From DASRBN01 sp035294305 (GTDB taxonomy: Bacteria; Chloroflexota; Ktedonobacteria; Ktedonobacterales; Ktedonobacteraceae), in NCBI GenBank assembly GCA_035294305.1, contig DATGLD010000021.1, positions 62,001 through 126,000 on the forward strand: a DNA stretch of 64,000 nucleotides, written 5' to 3'. Both the position numbers and the translations under genes were made by a program. Below the pieces are notes generated by a model. It made no database searches. It saw nothing but the letters and a program-made list of their open reading frames with translations, and was not told where the DNA came from. This document shows, in pieces, positions 1-6,746 of this stretch (positions within the stretch are counted from its first letter, which is position 1; every line of letters begins with the position of its first letter).

Positions 1-814
1 GCATCTGGCGATTTGCCACGTTCAGTACCCATAGCGCCATACTGACACTGAGGTCGGGATCGGGGCGACGGTTGGCGCAGAAGGCTATTTCCTTGCCATC
101 AGGAGACCAGCAGGACTGTAGGAGATCCACCGGTTCCGCGGTCAGGCGGACAGGCGCGCCTTCTAAAGGGATAAACCAGAGCTGCTGGTGCCGCCCTTGC
201 TTATAGCCTTGACCGTCCCATTGCTCATCTAGTCGCGTGAAAACGACGGATATGTCGCTGGTCTCAGGCAAATCGCGATCATCCGCTGGCCTCCAGGGGC
301 TATGGGCGACGAGGGCCTTGCCGTCTGGCCGCCAGCTATATTCAGTGATACCGTGTTTCAGGTTGGTCAGTTGCCTGGCTTCACCTCCCTGCATGGGCAG
401 CAAGTAAATTTGCGGGGAGCCGCTGCGGTCGCTCAAGAATGCAAGCGTGTTCCCATCAGGAGACCAGCGCGGCGATAGATCATGCCTGCCTTGACGCTCT
501 TCTTCACCGCCGTTGGTAATCTGCCAGGGGATTTCTCCTTTGGCGGCTTTGGTGCGTACTAACCAGATGGTGCTGCTGGTGGTATTTGTCTGAGCGTTGC
601 ATTGTTGTATCGTGAAGGCGATGAGAGAACCATCGGGTGAGATTTGCGGGTCCGAGGCAATGCGCAATGCCAGCAGGTCATCTACGCTGGAGAATGGACG
701 AGGCGGCGCTTGTGGCGCTGGCTCAACTACTGGCACCTGGATGGTGGAATGGATCGTGTCGTCCTGCTGCTCGTTGGTCTGAGGGATAGTAGAAAGATCA
801 TCATTGTCGATCAT
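1..814 (-). CDS. S9-family peptidase (prolyl oligopeptidase type), N-terminal part, runs off the window
   Basis: The minus strand is open from an ATG at 814 to the window edge (271 codons seen). A GGGAG lies 10 bases before the ATG. The translation has a Gln/Pro-rich start, then a TolB/PD40-type beta-propeller: three WSPDG or WRPDG-type repeats (such as SPRWSPDGNTLAFLSDRSG), each followed by text like IYLLPMQGGEARQLT. This is the usual N-terminal propeller of S9 acylaminoacyl-peptidases. The alpha/beta-hydrolase catalytic domain would lie beyond base 1 and is not visible. A stand-alone TolB-like protein is therefore possible. No signal peptide is seen, so a cytoplasmic location is likely. The gene is divergent from acuB. 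Confidence 0.8.
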   Translation of the reverse strand, partial: MIDNDDLSTIPQTNEQQDDTIHSTIQVPVVEPAPQAPPRPFSSVDDLLALRIASDPQISPDGSLIAFTIQQCNAQTNTTSSTIWLVRTKAAKGEIPWQITNGGEEERQGRHDLSPRWSPDGNTLAFLSDRSGSPQIYLLPMQGGEARQLTNLKHGITEYSWRPDGKALVAHSPWRPADDRDLPETSDISVVFTRLDEQWDGQGYKQGRHQQLWFIPLEGAPVRLTAEPVDLLQSCWSPDGKEIAFCANRRPDPDLSVSMALWVLNVANRQM

Positions 815-971
815 TGTACAAAACTCCCTTACTTACAAGTTGTTTGCACTACGTCATATTAGCTGAAAGTATACACTATCTGATTTTATTACGTCCTGAA
901 AGGCTATGGGTTACTCTGAAATCTAAGGCTCTGTTTTGTGCTATCATAGGTTAGCAGAAAGGGAAAGACGT

Positions 972-1706
972 ATGATTGTAAGCGAAGTGATGACGACAAA
1001 ATTGATTACGGTCACCCCTACTGATACACTGAGTCATGCAGCTAACCTGCTGCGGCAATATCAATTTCATCACCTGCCAGTGGTAGCATCGAGTGATTCT
1101 GCCGCATGGCCGGGATATATGGATACAGGCAGGAAAGCAATGCCGGAGTTCCAGGGGCTGTTGACCTCACAAGATATAGACGTGGCGGCGGCTATGGGCA
1201 GGTGGAGTTCCAGCGAAGTCTTGCATCGTCCATGGCAGGAACGGCCGGTGATTGAGTTCATGCATCGCGCAAGCATCCGTGTAACGCCCTCCATGAGTGT
1301 AGCAGCAGCAGCACAGCTGATGGTCGAACGGGGCCTGAACTGTTTGCCGGTGGTAGAATATGAGCAGGTGGGCCAGGATCAGGAAGGTAGAATGCGCACC
1401 GTGCTGGTCGGTTTACTTACACGCAGTGATTTGCTGCTAGTACTGGCGCGTTTAATGGGCGCATTTGAGCCGGGAATGGAATTGACGATACAATTGCCAG
1501 GGGGTGATCCAGGTTCCCTGGCTGAAACGCTCGTACTGGCTGCTCAGCTGGGAATACAGGTGCGCAGTATTACAGCCGCTCCGCAAGAGAACGGGGTACC
1601 GCAAGTTGCAACTTTGCGGCTGGGAACGATAAATCCTTCACCCTTGCTAGTGCGATTGCAAGAGGCGAATATCGGGTATACGTTTGCCGGCTCACCGGTA
1701 GAATGA
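972..1706 (+). CDS. acuB: AcuB-like protein: two CBS domains plus C-terminal ACT-like domain
   Basis: The product is 244 residues. It opens with MIVSEVMTTKLITVTPTDTL, a typical first CBS motif. A second CBS unit follows (VIEFMHRASIRVTPSMSVAAA to LVGLLTRSDLL). The last 75 residues look ACT-like (GSLAETLVLAAQLGIQVRSI). This order is that of Bacillus AcuB. The ATG at 972 has AAAGGGA upstream; a TTG at 936 would add 12 residues but has no better site. The stop overlaps the next start (ATGA), so translation is probably coupled to the deacetylase/acetyltransferase gene. CBS domains generally bind adenosine ligands, so a role as adenylate sensor for acetyl-CoA synthetase control is plausible but inferred from the neighbour. 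Confidence 0.85.
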   Translation: MIVSEVMTTKLITVTPTDTLSHAANLLRQYQFHHLPVVASSDSAAWPGYMDTGRKAMPEFQGLLTSQDIDVAAAMGRWSSSEVLHRPWQERPVIEFMHRASIRVTPSMSVAAAAQLMVERGLNCLPVVEYEQVGQDQEGRMRTVLVGLLTRSDLLLVLARLMGAFEPGMELTIQLPGGDPGSLAETLVLAAQLGIQVRSITAAPQENGVPQVATLRLGTINPSPLLVRLQEANIGYTFAGSPVE

Positions 1707-3748
1707 CGAACATGAATGAGGTACAAATGAGCTGTAAGGCGCGTCTGCTGTTCGATAGCGATGAACTGCATTATGATTTTGGGCCAGACCACCCGTTGCA
1801 GCCGGCGCGATTGGTTGCATTGATGGATCTGCTGGAGACCAGTGGTTTGTGGCAAAGCAGTAACAAGCAGCAGTGTTTGTCGTCACGTCCTGCCACGTTA
1901 GAGGAGCTGGAGCTGGTTCATACCCCAGAGTATATTGCTGCCGTGCAGCTTCTCAGCCAGGCTCACCTGGCAGGGCCAGCAACTGAACCTCAGAGCAAAG
2001 ATAAAGTTGGCATACGAGCGCGGCAAGACGATAGCAGAGCCGAGTTGGCTTTGAAATATGGTTTTGCGGATGGGGATACGCCCGCGTTACCAGGAATGCA
2101 CGAGGTTTCGGCGCGTATCGTAGGTGGGACGCTGGTGGCTCTGAGCGCGGTAATGGGAGTGCCCGGGGGTGGATCGTTCGCTTCCGGAGATGAACGACCG
2201 GCGCATATATTTCATCCTGCGGGAGGATTGCATCATGCGTGGGCCGAACGCGCCTCCGGATTCTGCGTCTATAACGATATCGCCGTGGCAATAGCGCACG
2301 TGTTGCGTGCCAGTGAGGCCAAGGTGTTGTATATCGACTTCGATGCCCATCATGGTGATGGCGTACAGCGCGCCTTTTATGATGAGCCCCGTGTGATGAC
2401 CGTTTCATTTCACGAGACCGGGCGCTACCTCTTCCCAGGCACGGGTGACGTGCTTGAACTGGGTAAGGGAGTAGGTCGTGGTTACTCGGTCAATGTTCCC
2501 TTACAGCCTTACACGGAGGATGATTCGTATATCGAGGCGATGGAAGCTCTTCTGGCCCCCCTGGTCATCTCATTTGCTCCCGACGTTATTGTCAGCCAGC
2601 ATGGGTGCGATACGCATGCCTGGGATCCCCTGACACATCTCAGCTTGACGATGCGTGGGATTCAGGCGCAGGTCAAACTGACACATCAACTGGCCGATAT
2701 GTATTGCGATGGTCGCTGGGTAGCATTGGGTGGTGGAGGATACGATCTCTACCGGGTCGTGCCACGCGCCTGGTCTATAGTCTGGTCGGAAATGTCCGGA
2801 CAGGCGCTCCCGGTATCCTTGCCCGAAGAGTGGGTAGCACGCTGGCAACCGCTGTGGCTTGGCGTGGAGCCACAGGAGAGGCTTGCGCAACAGGTGATGG
2901 GAAAATCCTCGATCCCGGCGAGCTTTCCCACTACTTTTATGGATCGGTCCCAGGATTTTCCGGCGCAGCCCCGCCGTTGGACGATCAGCAGCACCAATCG
3001 ACATACAACGGCTCTGGTACGCCAGCTGTTACTACCTCCATCCTTGCGGCAGGCTTTTCCTACGCTTCATCATCGGTCTCCACTGGCTGGACTATTCGAT
3101 CTTTTGCATTTACAAGGCGGCGCGACACCTTCGCGTAGCAGATCGTTGGAGACGGAAAAGGGAATGCTATTGCTGCGCGATTTTTGCCCCCCTTCGCTGA
3201 TCGAGCGCCTTACCATCGATGCAGGCTTACGAGCGTTCGCGCGTCTACCGGAACGAGAACACCAACTCCTCTTGAGTATTGCAAGACGACCGGATTGCGC
3301 GCTCTCCATAGCTCATACGCCCTCTGGGGAGATCGTAGGGGAGGTTACCCTGGCTCCCGGTGATGAATGGTGGGAAGACCTGGAAAATGTCTATGAGGTA
3401 GGGATTGAGGTCAGCGCAAACTGGCGTGGACTGGGTATCGCGAAGAATTTGCTGGCTTTTGCGCTTGACCTGGATGCATTGGAAGACCTCATCCTATACG
3501 CGATGGGCCTGTCATGGCATTGGGATATGGAGGGGCTCGGCCTCCAAGCGTACCAATATCGTGAACTGATCGCGCGACTTTTTGCTTCTCAGGGTTTTAT
3601 AGAGTATCCGACGACCGAACCGAATGTACACATGGAGCCGGCGAATATCCTGCTGGCCCGCATCGGTAGCCGTGTGGACCAGCGTGTTGCGAGCCGGTTT
3701 TTGAGCCATCTTCTGAGCACGCCCAATCTTTCCGGTTACTCCTTGTGA
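1703..3748 (+). CDS. AcuC-AcuA fusion: class I HDAC-like deacetylase joined to GNAT acetyltransferase
   Basis: This is a 681-residue protein with two enzyme domains. Residues about 8-375 are a histone-deacetylase/AcuC domain. Zinc ligands lie in DFDAHHGDG (212-220) and at D303 of QHGCDTH, and the catalytic Tyr is Y347 in GGGGYD. After a linker of about 115 residues, residues about 490-670 resemble AcuA. The acetyl-CoA loop region is ANWRGLGIAKNLL, followed by WHWDMEGLGLQAY and ANILLARIGSRVDQ, which closely recall Bacillus AcuA. In Bacillus, AcuA acetylates and AcuC deacetylates acetyl-CoA synthetase, from separate genes of one operon. Here both activities appear to be in one polypeptide, with acuB just upstream. 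The first ATG (1703) overlaps the acuB stop. The ATG at 1727 has GAGG five bases before it and may be the true start. Confidence 0.88.
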   Translation: MTNMNEVQMSCKARLLFDSDELHYDFGPDHPLQPARLVALMDLLETSGLWQSSNKQQCLSSRPATLEELELVHTPEYIAAVQLLSQAHLAGPATEPQSKDKVGIRARQDDSRAELALKYGFADGDTPALPGMHEVSARIVGGTLVALSAVMGVPGGGSFASGDERPAHIFHPAGGLHHAWAERASGFCVYNDIAVAIAHVLRASEAKVLYIDFDAHHGDGVQRAFYDEPRVMTVSFHETGRYLFPGTGDVLELGKGVGRGYSVNVPLQPYTEDDSYIEAMEALLAPLVISFAPDVIVSQHGCDTHAWDPLTHLSLTMRGIQAQVKLTHQLADMYCDGRWVALGGGGYDLYRVVPRAWSIVWSEMSGQALPVSLPEEWVARWQPLWLGVEPQERLAQQVMGKSSIPASFPTTFMDRSQDFPAQPRRWTISSTNRHTTALVRQLLLPPSLRQAFPTLHHRSPLAGLFDLLHLQGGATPSRSRSLETEKGMLLLRDFCPPSLIERLTIDAGLRAFARLPEREHQLLLSIARRPDCALSIAHTPSGEIVGEVTLAPGDEWWEDLENVYEVGIEVSANWRGLGIAKNLLAFALDLDALEDLILYAMGLSWHWDMEGLGLQAYQYRELIARLFASQGFIEYPTTEPNVHMEPANILLARIGSRVDQRVASRFLSHLLSTPNLSGYSL

Positions 3749-4035
3749 CCTGAGTCCTTTCCGGCCCTCAAATCGTGTAACCCTTGTGCCCAGTATCGCT
3801 TCGACCTCAGAGCCTGATGGCGCCGTCCCGACTGCGATTTATTCCCCGGCGTTCTCCTTAGAATTCGATAAGAAATGGATGAGTTTTTTTAAGAATATAA
3901 TGAGATTGCACAGATGCACTTTAGTTTATGCTTAGAGGTGCCTACGGCAGAGTTTATAAATGCGAAAAACTATTGAAATTTAATGGAGAAAAAGATACGC
4001 TAGTGTCAGGACGAAAGAAAGTGAGGATGTTACTC

Positions 4036-4656
4036 ATGCAAATTCGAGAACGCGTAAAAGCACGCACGCCTGACATTACGGATGGTATTCTGGCACAGCA
4101 GAGTCTTGCTGGTGACCAGCAGGCCTTTGAAAGTCTTGTCAAACGCTATAACAGTCCACTCTTTAACTTTATCTGTCGTTTCCTGGGTGATTATGACCAG
4201 GCGTCGGATATTTTACAGCAAGTGTTCCTCCAGTTGTATATCTCCCTGCCAAATTTGCGAACCGGGGAGCCGTTGAAAGCCTGGTTGTTTCAGGTGGCCC
4301 GCAATCGCTGTCTGGATGAATTGCGTAAGAAGCGAGCGATTCATTTTTCTGATCTGGAAGCCTCGGCAGATGAGGACGACACGTCTCCATTAGCAGCGAT
4401 GCCGGATACAGGGCCGTTACCGGAGGAAGTAGCTGAGCGGCATGATTTACAAGAGTGCCTGCAGAAGGCTATTGAGGCGCTGCCCCCAAAGTTTCGCTCG
4501 GTCGTGCTGTTGCGTTATGCTTCGCAGTTAAGTTTTTCCGAGATTGGACACGTGCTGAACATGCCGGAAGCGACTGCGAAAACTTACTTCCAGCGAGCAA
4601 AGCCCTTATTGCGCTCGACCTTGGCGGCCCAATTGCAGATTATGCCCGCATGCTAA
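4036..4656 (+). CDS. ECF-type RNA polymerase sigma factor
   Basis: A 206-residue sigma-70 family protein. Region 2 reads FESLVKRYNSPLFNFICRFLGDYDQASDILQQVFLQLY and continues to LKAWLFQVARNRCLDELRKKR. After an acidic linker comes region 4, ALPPKFRSVVLLRYASQLSFSEIG then MPEATAKTYFQRAK. No region 1 or 3 is present, as in ECF factors. The ATG at 4036 has GAGG nine bases upstream. An ATG at 4027 and a longer frame from 3928 are less likely. A weak promoter-like pair, TTGAAA at 3973 and TACGCT at 3996 with 17 bases between, precedes it. The small gene at 4780 may encode its partner. No extracytoplasmic domain is fused to it. Confidence 0.93.
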   Translation: MQIRERVKARTPDITDGILAQQSLAGDQQAFESLVKRYNSPLFNFICRFLGDYDQASDILQQVFLQLYISLPNLRTGEPLKAWLFQVARNRCLDELRKKRAIHFSDLEASADEDDTSPLAAMPDTGPLPEEVAERHDLQECLQKAIEALPPKFRSVVLLRYASQLSFSEIGHVLNMPEATAKTYFQRAKPLLRSTLAAQLQIMPAC

Positions 4657-4779
4657 GTTAATCTGGAGCAGCGAATATTTTTGGCTGTTGCGAATCAAAT
4701 AGGTGATGTGAAACTTCCCTCTTAACTTGACCGTACTAACAGCAGAGATAGTATGGAAGAAGATAAGAGGGAATTATGT

Positions 4780-5007
4780 ATGCGTCGTCCACAGCATGAT
4801 TCATTTCCAGACCCGGCAGAGCCTGACGATGTTGACAAGCTTTTCAATCGATTAGCGCCCTTAGAGCCACCAGCAGGGCTCATTGCACGCATTCTAGACT
4901 CTATTTCACGCATCTCTCCACGCCCAGGCGGTGCAGGGCTCTTGTGGGGCAATGACAACCAGGTGGATGGGCTGGTTGTACGAAACGAGAAGCAAGAGCC
5001 ATCTTAA
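4780..5007 (+). CDS. small acidic protein downstream of the ECF sigma factor
   Basis: A 75-residue product with no recognised domain. It is rich in Pro and acidic residues early (DPAEPDDVDKLFNRL), with one likely amphipathic helix (PAGLIARILDSISRI). The ATG at 4780 has GAGGGA seven bases upstream; an in-frame ATG at 4753 lacks a good site. It lies 123 bases after the sigma factor on the same strand. Its position suggests a regulator of that factor, but there is no zinc-binding HxxxCxxC motif and no membrane segment, so it is not a standard anti-sigma factor. The stop shares a TTAA with the convergent gene at 5004. Confidence 0.55.
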   Translation: MRRPQHDSFPDPAEPDDVDKLFNRLAPLEPPAGLIARILDSISRISPRPGGAGLLWGNDNQVDGLVVRNEKQEPS

Positions 5008-5204
5008 GAGGCGAGCTGTTCTGAAAGTTTACCGGTGCTGACCAGCCAGCGGATAAATTCCAGGCGGCGCTGGTCTGCGAGCAATTGCAATCTCTCTCTT
5101 TCGTTGTAATCCCTGCGCAGCTGGCTCAGCCGCTTCATCTCTACCTCTCCGAAACCACCTTTACGCAAAATTTCACGATCTTCTTTACGGTCCATGCGAT
5201 CCAT
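5004..5204 (-). CDS. small charged helical protein, unknown function
   Basis: A 66-residue protein starting at an ATG with a perfect AAGGAGG five bases upstream, which is the main reason to accept it. It is highly charged and predicted helical, with Arg/Glu-rich runs such as LSQLRRDYNERERLQLLADQRRLEFI, and has no Cys. No family is recognised. Its end overlaps the end of the convergent gene at 4780-5007 by a shared TTAA. Confidence 0.55.
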   Translation of the reverse strand: MDRMDRKEDREILRKGGFGEVEMKRLSQLRRDYNERERLQLLADQRRLEFIRWLVSTGKLSEQLAS

Positions 5205-5304
5205 GTGGCCCTCCTTTTTGTCTAGCTATCCACGCTGGATAACTCTTACGAAGTGAATACTGGTCGCGGATAGCTCCGCAGGCCGGTATCCGAAAGGGAT
5301 GTTT

Positions 5305-5814
5305 CTACGGTCCTATCGTTAACATGCGTTCAATGCGTTTGAGAAGAGTATGCATAGGATATGGTTTAGGCAAATGATCTAGGGTTGCCCGGCTTTCGCC
5401 ATGGCTGCGAATATGCTGACGCACTGCGGGTGCCGAACTGGTAAGCAACACCGGCGTACTTGAGTAAGTCCGTAAGACTTTCAAGACTTCCCAGCCGGAA
5501 ATTGAACCAGCGAGATCAAGGTCAAGCAATACAAGGTCGGGAATCGCTTGTTGAAGCGCCACGATAGCTAATTCTCCATTACTTGCTATCTCCGTAGCGT
5601 AGCCGGATGCAGTTAAAAAATTTGCTTCCAGGCTGGCCAGGGAAGTGTCATCTTCAACGACGAGTATTTTGTGTGAGTGCCTGCTTACCGCAGCCTGTGA
5701 GTGCATTGGATGGTCAAACACCCGCACATCATTCGATGTGGCCTTGTTCAAAGAATTCAACTGACCGCCTCCGGGCGATGAACTTGCAGCGTCCCTGTCT
5801 TGCATGACTGACAT
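5305..5814 (-). CDS. REC-only response regulator with N-terminal extension
   Basis: A 169-residue protein. The first 48 residues are Ser/Asn-rich and probably disordered. Then comes a CheY-like receiver domain: KILVVEDDTS (acidic pocket), phospho-acceptor D98 in LVLLDLDL, switch Thr/Ser in LLTSSAP, and the conserved Lys in LPKPYP. No output domain follows, so it should act through protein contacts. The ATG at 5814 has GGGAG five bases before it. It lies downstream of the kinase/regulator operon on the same strand, separated by 170 bases that hold repeated TGTGAA elements. It may be a third component of the same pathway or a target of the upstream OmpR-type regulator. Confidence 0.85.
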   Translation of the reverse strand: MSVMQDRDAASSSPGGGQLNSLNKATSNDVRVFDHPMHSQAAVSRHSHKILVVEDDTSLASLEANFLTASGYATEIASNGELAIVALQQAIPDLVLLDLDLAGSISGWEVLKVLRTYSSTPVLLTSSAPAVRQHIRSHGESRATLDHLPKPYPMHTLLKRIERMLTIGP

Positions 5815-5920
5815 CCTGCTCCCGCAAAGTGCTAATAATGCGGCTGCGCCGCCGGCGCGGTGATATCCTGGATAATTTGAGAGAAGCTGCCTCTCTTAGG
5901 CGAAATTGTACACAAGTTTT

Positions 5921-5969
5921 AGTGACAATGGTGTGAATAAGCCTGTGATTACTGTGAAGAATCTGTGAA
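5921..5969 (-). promoter_or_regulatory. array of TTCACA direct repeats upstream of the REC-only gene
   Basis: Read on the plus strand, TGTGAA or near matches begin at 5921 (AGTGAC), 5932, 5944 (TGTGAT), 5953 and 5964. The spacings are 11, 12, 9 and 11. On the minus strand they lie just upstream of a TACAAT -10-like hexamer (5910-5905) that has no matching -35. OmpR/PhoB-family regulators typically bind direct repeats about 11 bp apart that overlap a poor -35. The gene just upstream (5985-6734) encodes such a regulator, so this is a candidate binding array. The assignment is inferred. Confidence 0.45.
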
Positions 5970-5987
5970 AAATCTTCACGGTAATCA
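5946..5987 (-). terminator. 15-bp inverted repeat starting at the response-regulator stop codon
   Basis: Arms 5946-5960 and 5973-5987 match with one G-U pair and a 12-base loop. The right arm contains the TGA stop of the OmpR-type gene. There is no clear T-run, so it may be a weak terminator or an RNA-stabilising hairpin. It overlaps the TGTGAA array. Confidence 0.4.
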
Positions 5988-6734
5988 TGGCTCTTTGTTA
6001 TCCGGAGGGGGGACAAAATAGCCCACACCTAATTCATTAAGCAGGAAGCGCGGCTGGGCCGGGTTTGGTTCCAGTTTGCGGCGCAGATGACGAATAAAGG
6101 TACGCAGGTAGGTATTTTCTGCGCTGTAGTCTGGTCCCCAGACGCGCTGGAGCAGTTCGCGATGGGTAAGAACTTTTCCGGCGTTACGGGTGAGTTCGCA
6201 GAGCAGGTCATATTCGGTGGGAGTCAGGTGAATTTCTTTGCTGCCGGAGCGAACCGTGCGATGCGCAAAATCCACGACCAGTCCCTGTTCGCCACCACAG
6301 CGATAGATGGGGCGCTGCGAGTCGTCACCCTTGCTGTTGCGCAGGCGGGCCACCTCATCTGCGCGGCGCAAGGCCACGCGCACGCGAGCCAACAATTCAT
6401 TCAGGCTAAAGGGTTTGGTCAGGTAGTCATCGGCGCCCTGATCAAGAGCCTTGATTTTGACCAGTTCCTCGTCATGGGCTGAAAGAATAATCACGGGTGC
6501 GTTGCTCCATTCTCGCAGGCGCCTCAGGAATGTCAGGCCATCCAGGGTAGGCAGTGAGAGATCGAGGAGAATGAGTTGCGGCTCGAACATAGCGGCAAAA
6601 TCGATGGCCTGGGCCCCGTCGCGCACTGCCTGAACCTGGTAATTGCGCGCTTTCAACTGGGCCAGAAGAAATGAGCGCATTTGCGCGTCATCTTCGACAC
6701 AAAGGATACGAACTTTTTTATCTGACGCTGGCAT
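5985..6734 (-). CDS. OmpR/KdpE-type DNA-binding response regulator
   Basis: A 249-residue protein. The receiver domain holds acidic residues in CVEDDAQ, phospho-acceptor D58 in LILLDLSLPTLDGL, and Lys in DYLTKPF. A winged helix of the OmpR type follows (LTPTEYDLLCELTRNAGK to TFIRHLRRKLE, ending GVGYFVPP). KdpE is the closest named resemblance, but no kdp genes are present. The ATG at 6734 has GGAG seven bases upstream and lies 12 bases after the kinase stop, so the two are surely co-transcribed and form a cognate pair. Its likely targets include the repeat array at 5921-5969. Confidence 0.92.
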   Translation of the reverse strand: MPASDKKVRILCVEDDAQMRSFLLAQLKARNYQVQAVRDGAQAIDFAAMFEPQLILLDLSLPTLDGLTFLRRLREWSNAPVIILSAHDEELVKIKALDQGADDYLTKPFSLNELLARVRVALRRADEVARLRNSKGDDSQRPIYRCGGEQGLVVDFAHRTVRSGSKEIHLTPTEYDLLCELTRNAGKVLTHRELLQRVWGPDYSAENTYLRTFIRHLRRKLEPNPAQPRFLLNELGVGYFVPPPDNKEP

Positions 6735-6746
6735 GGAATACTCCTG

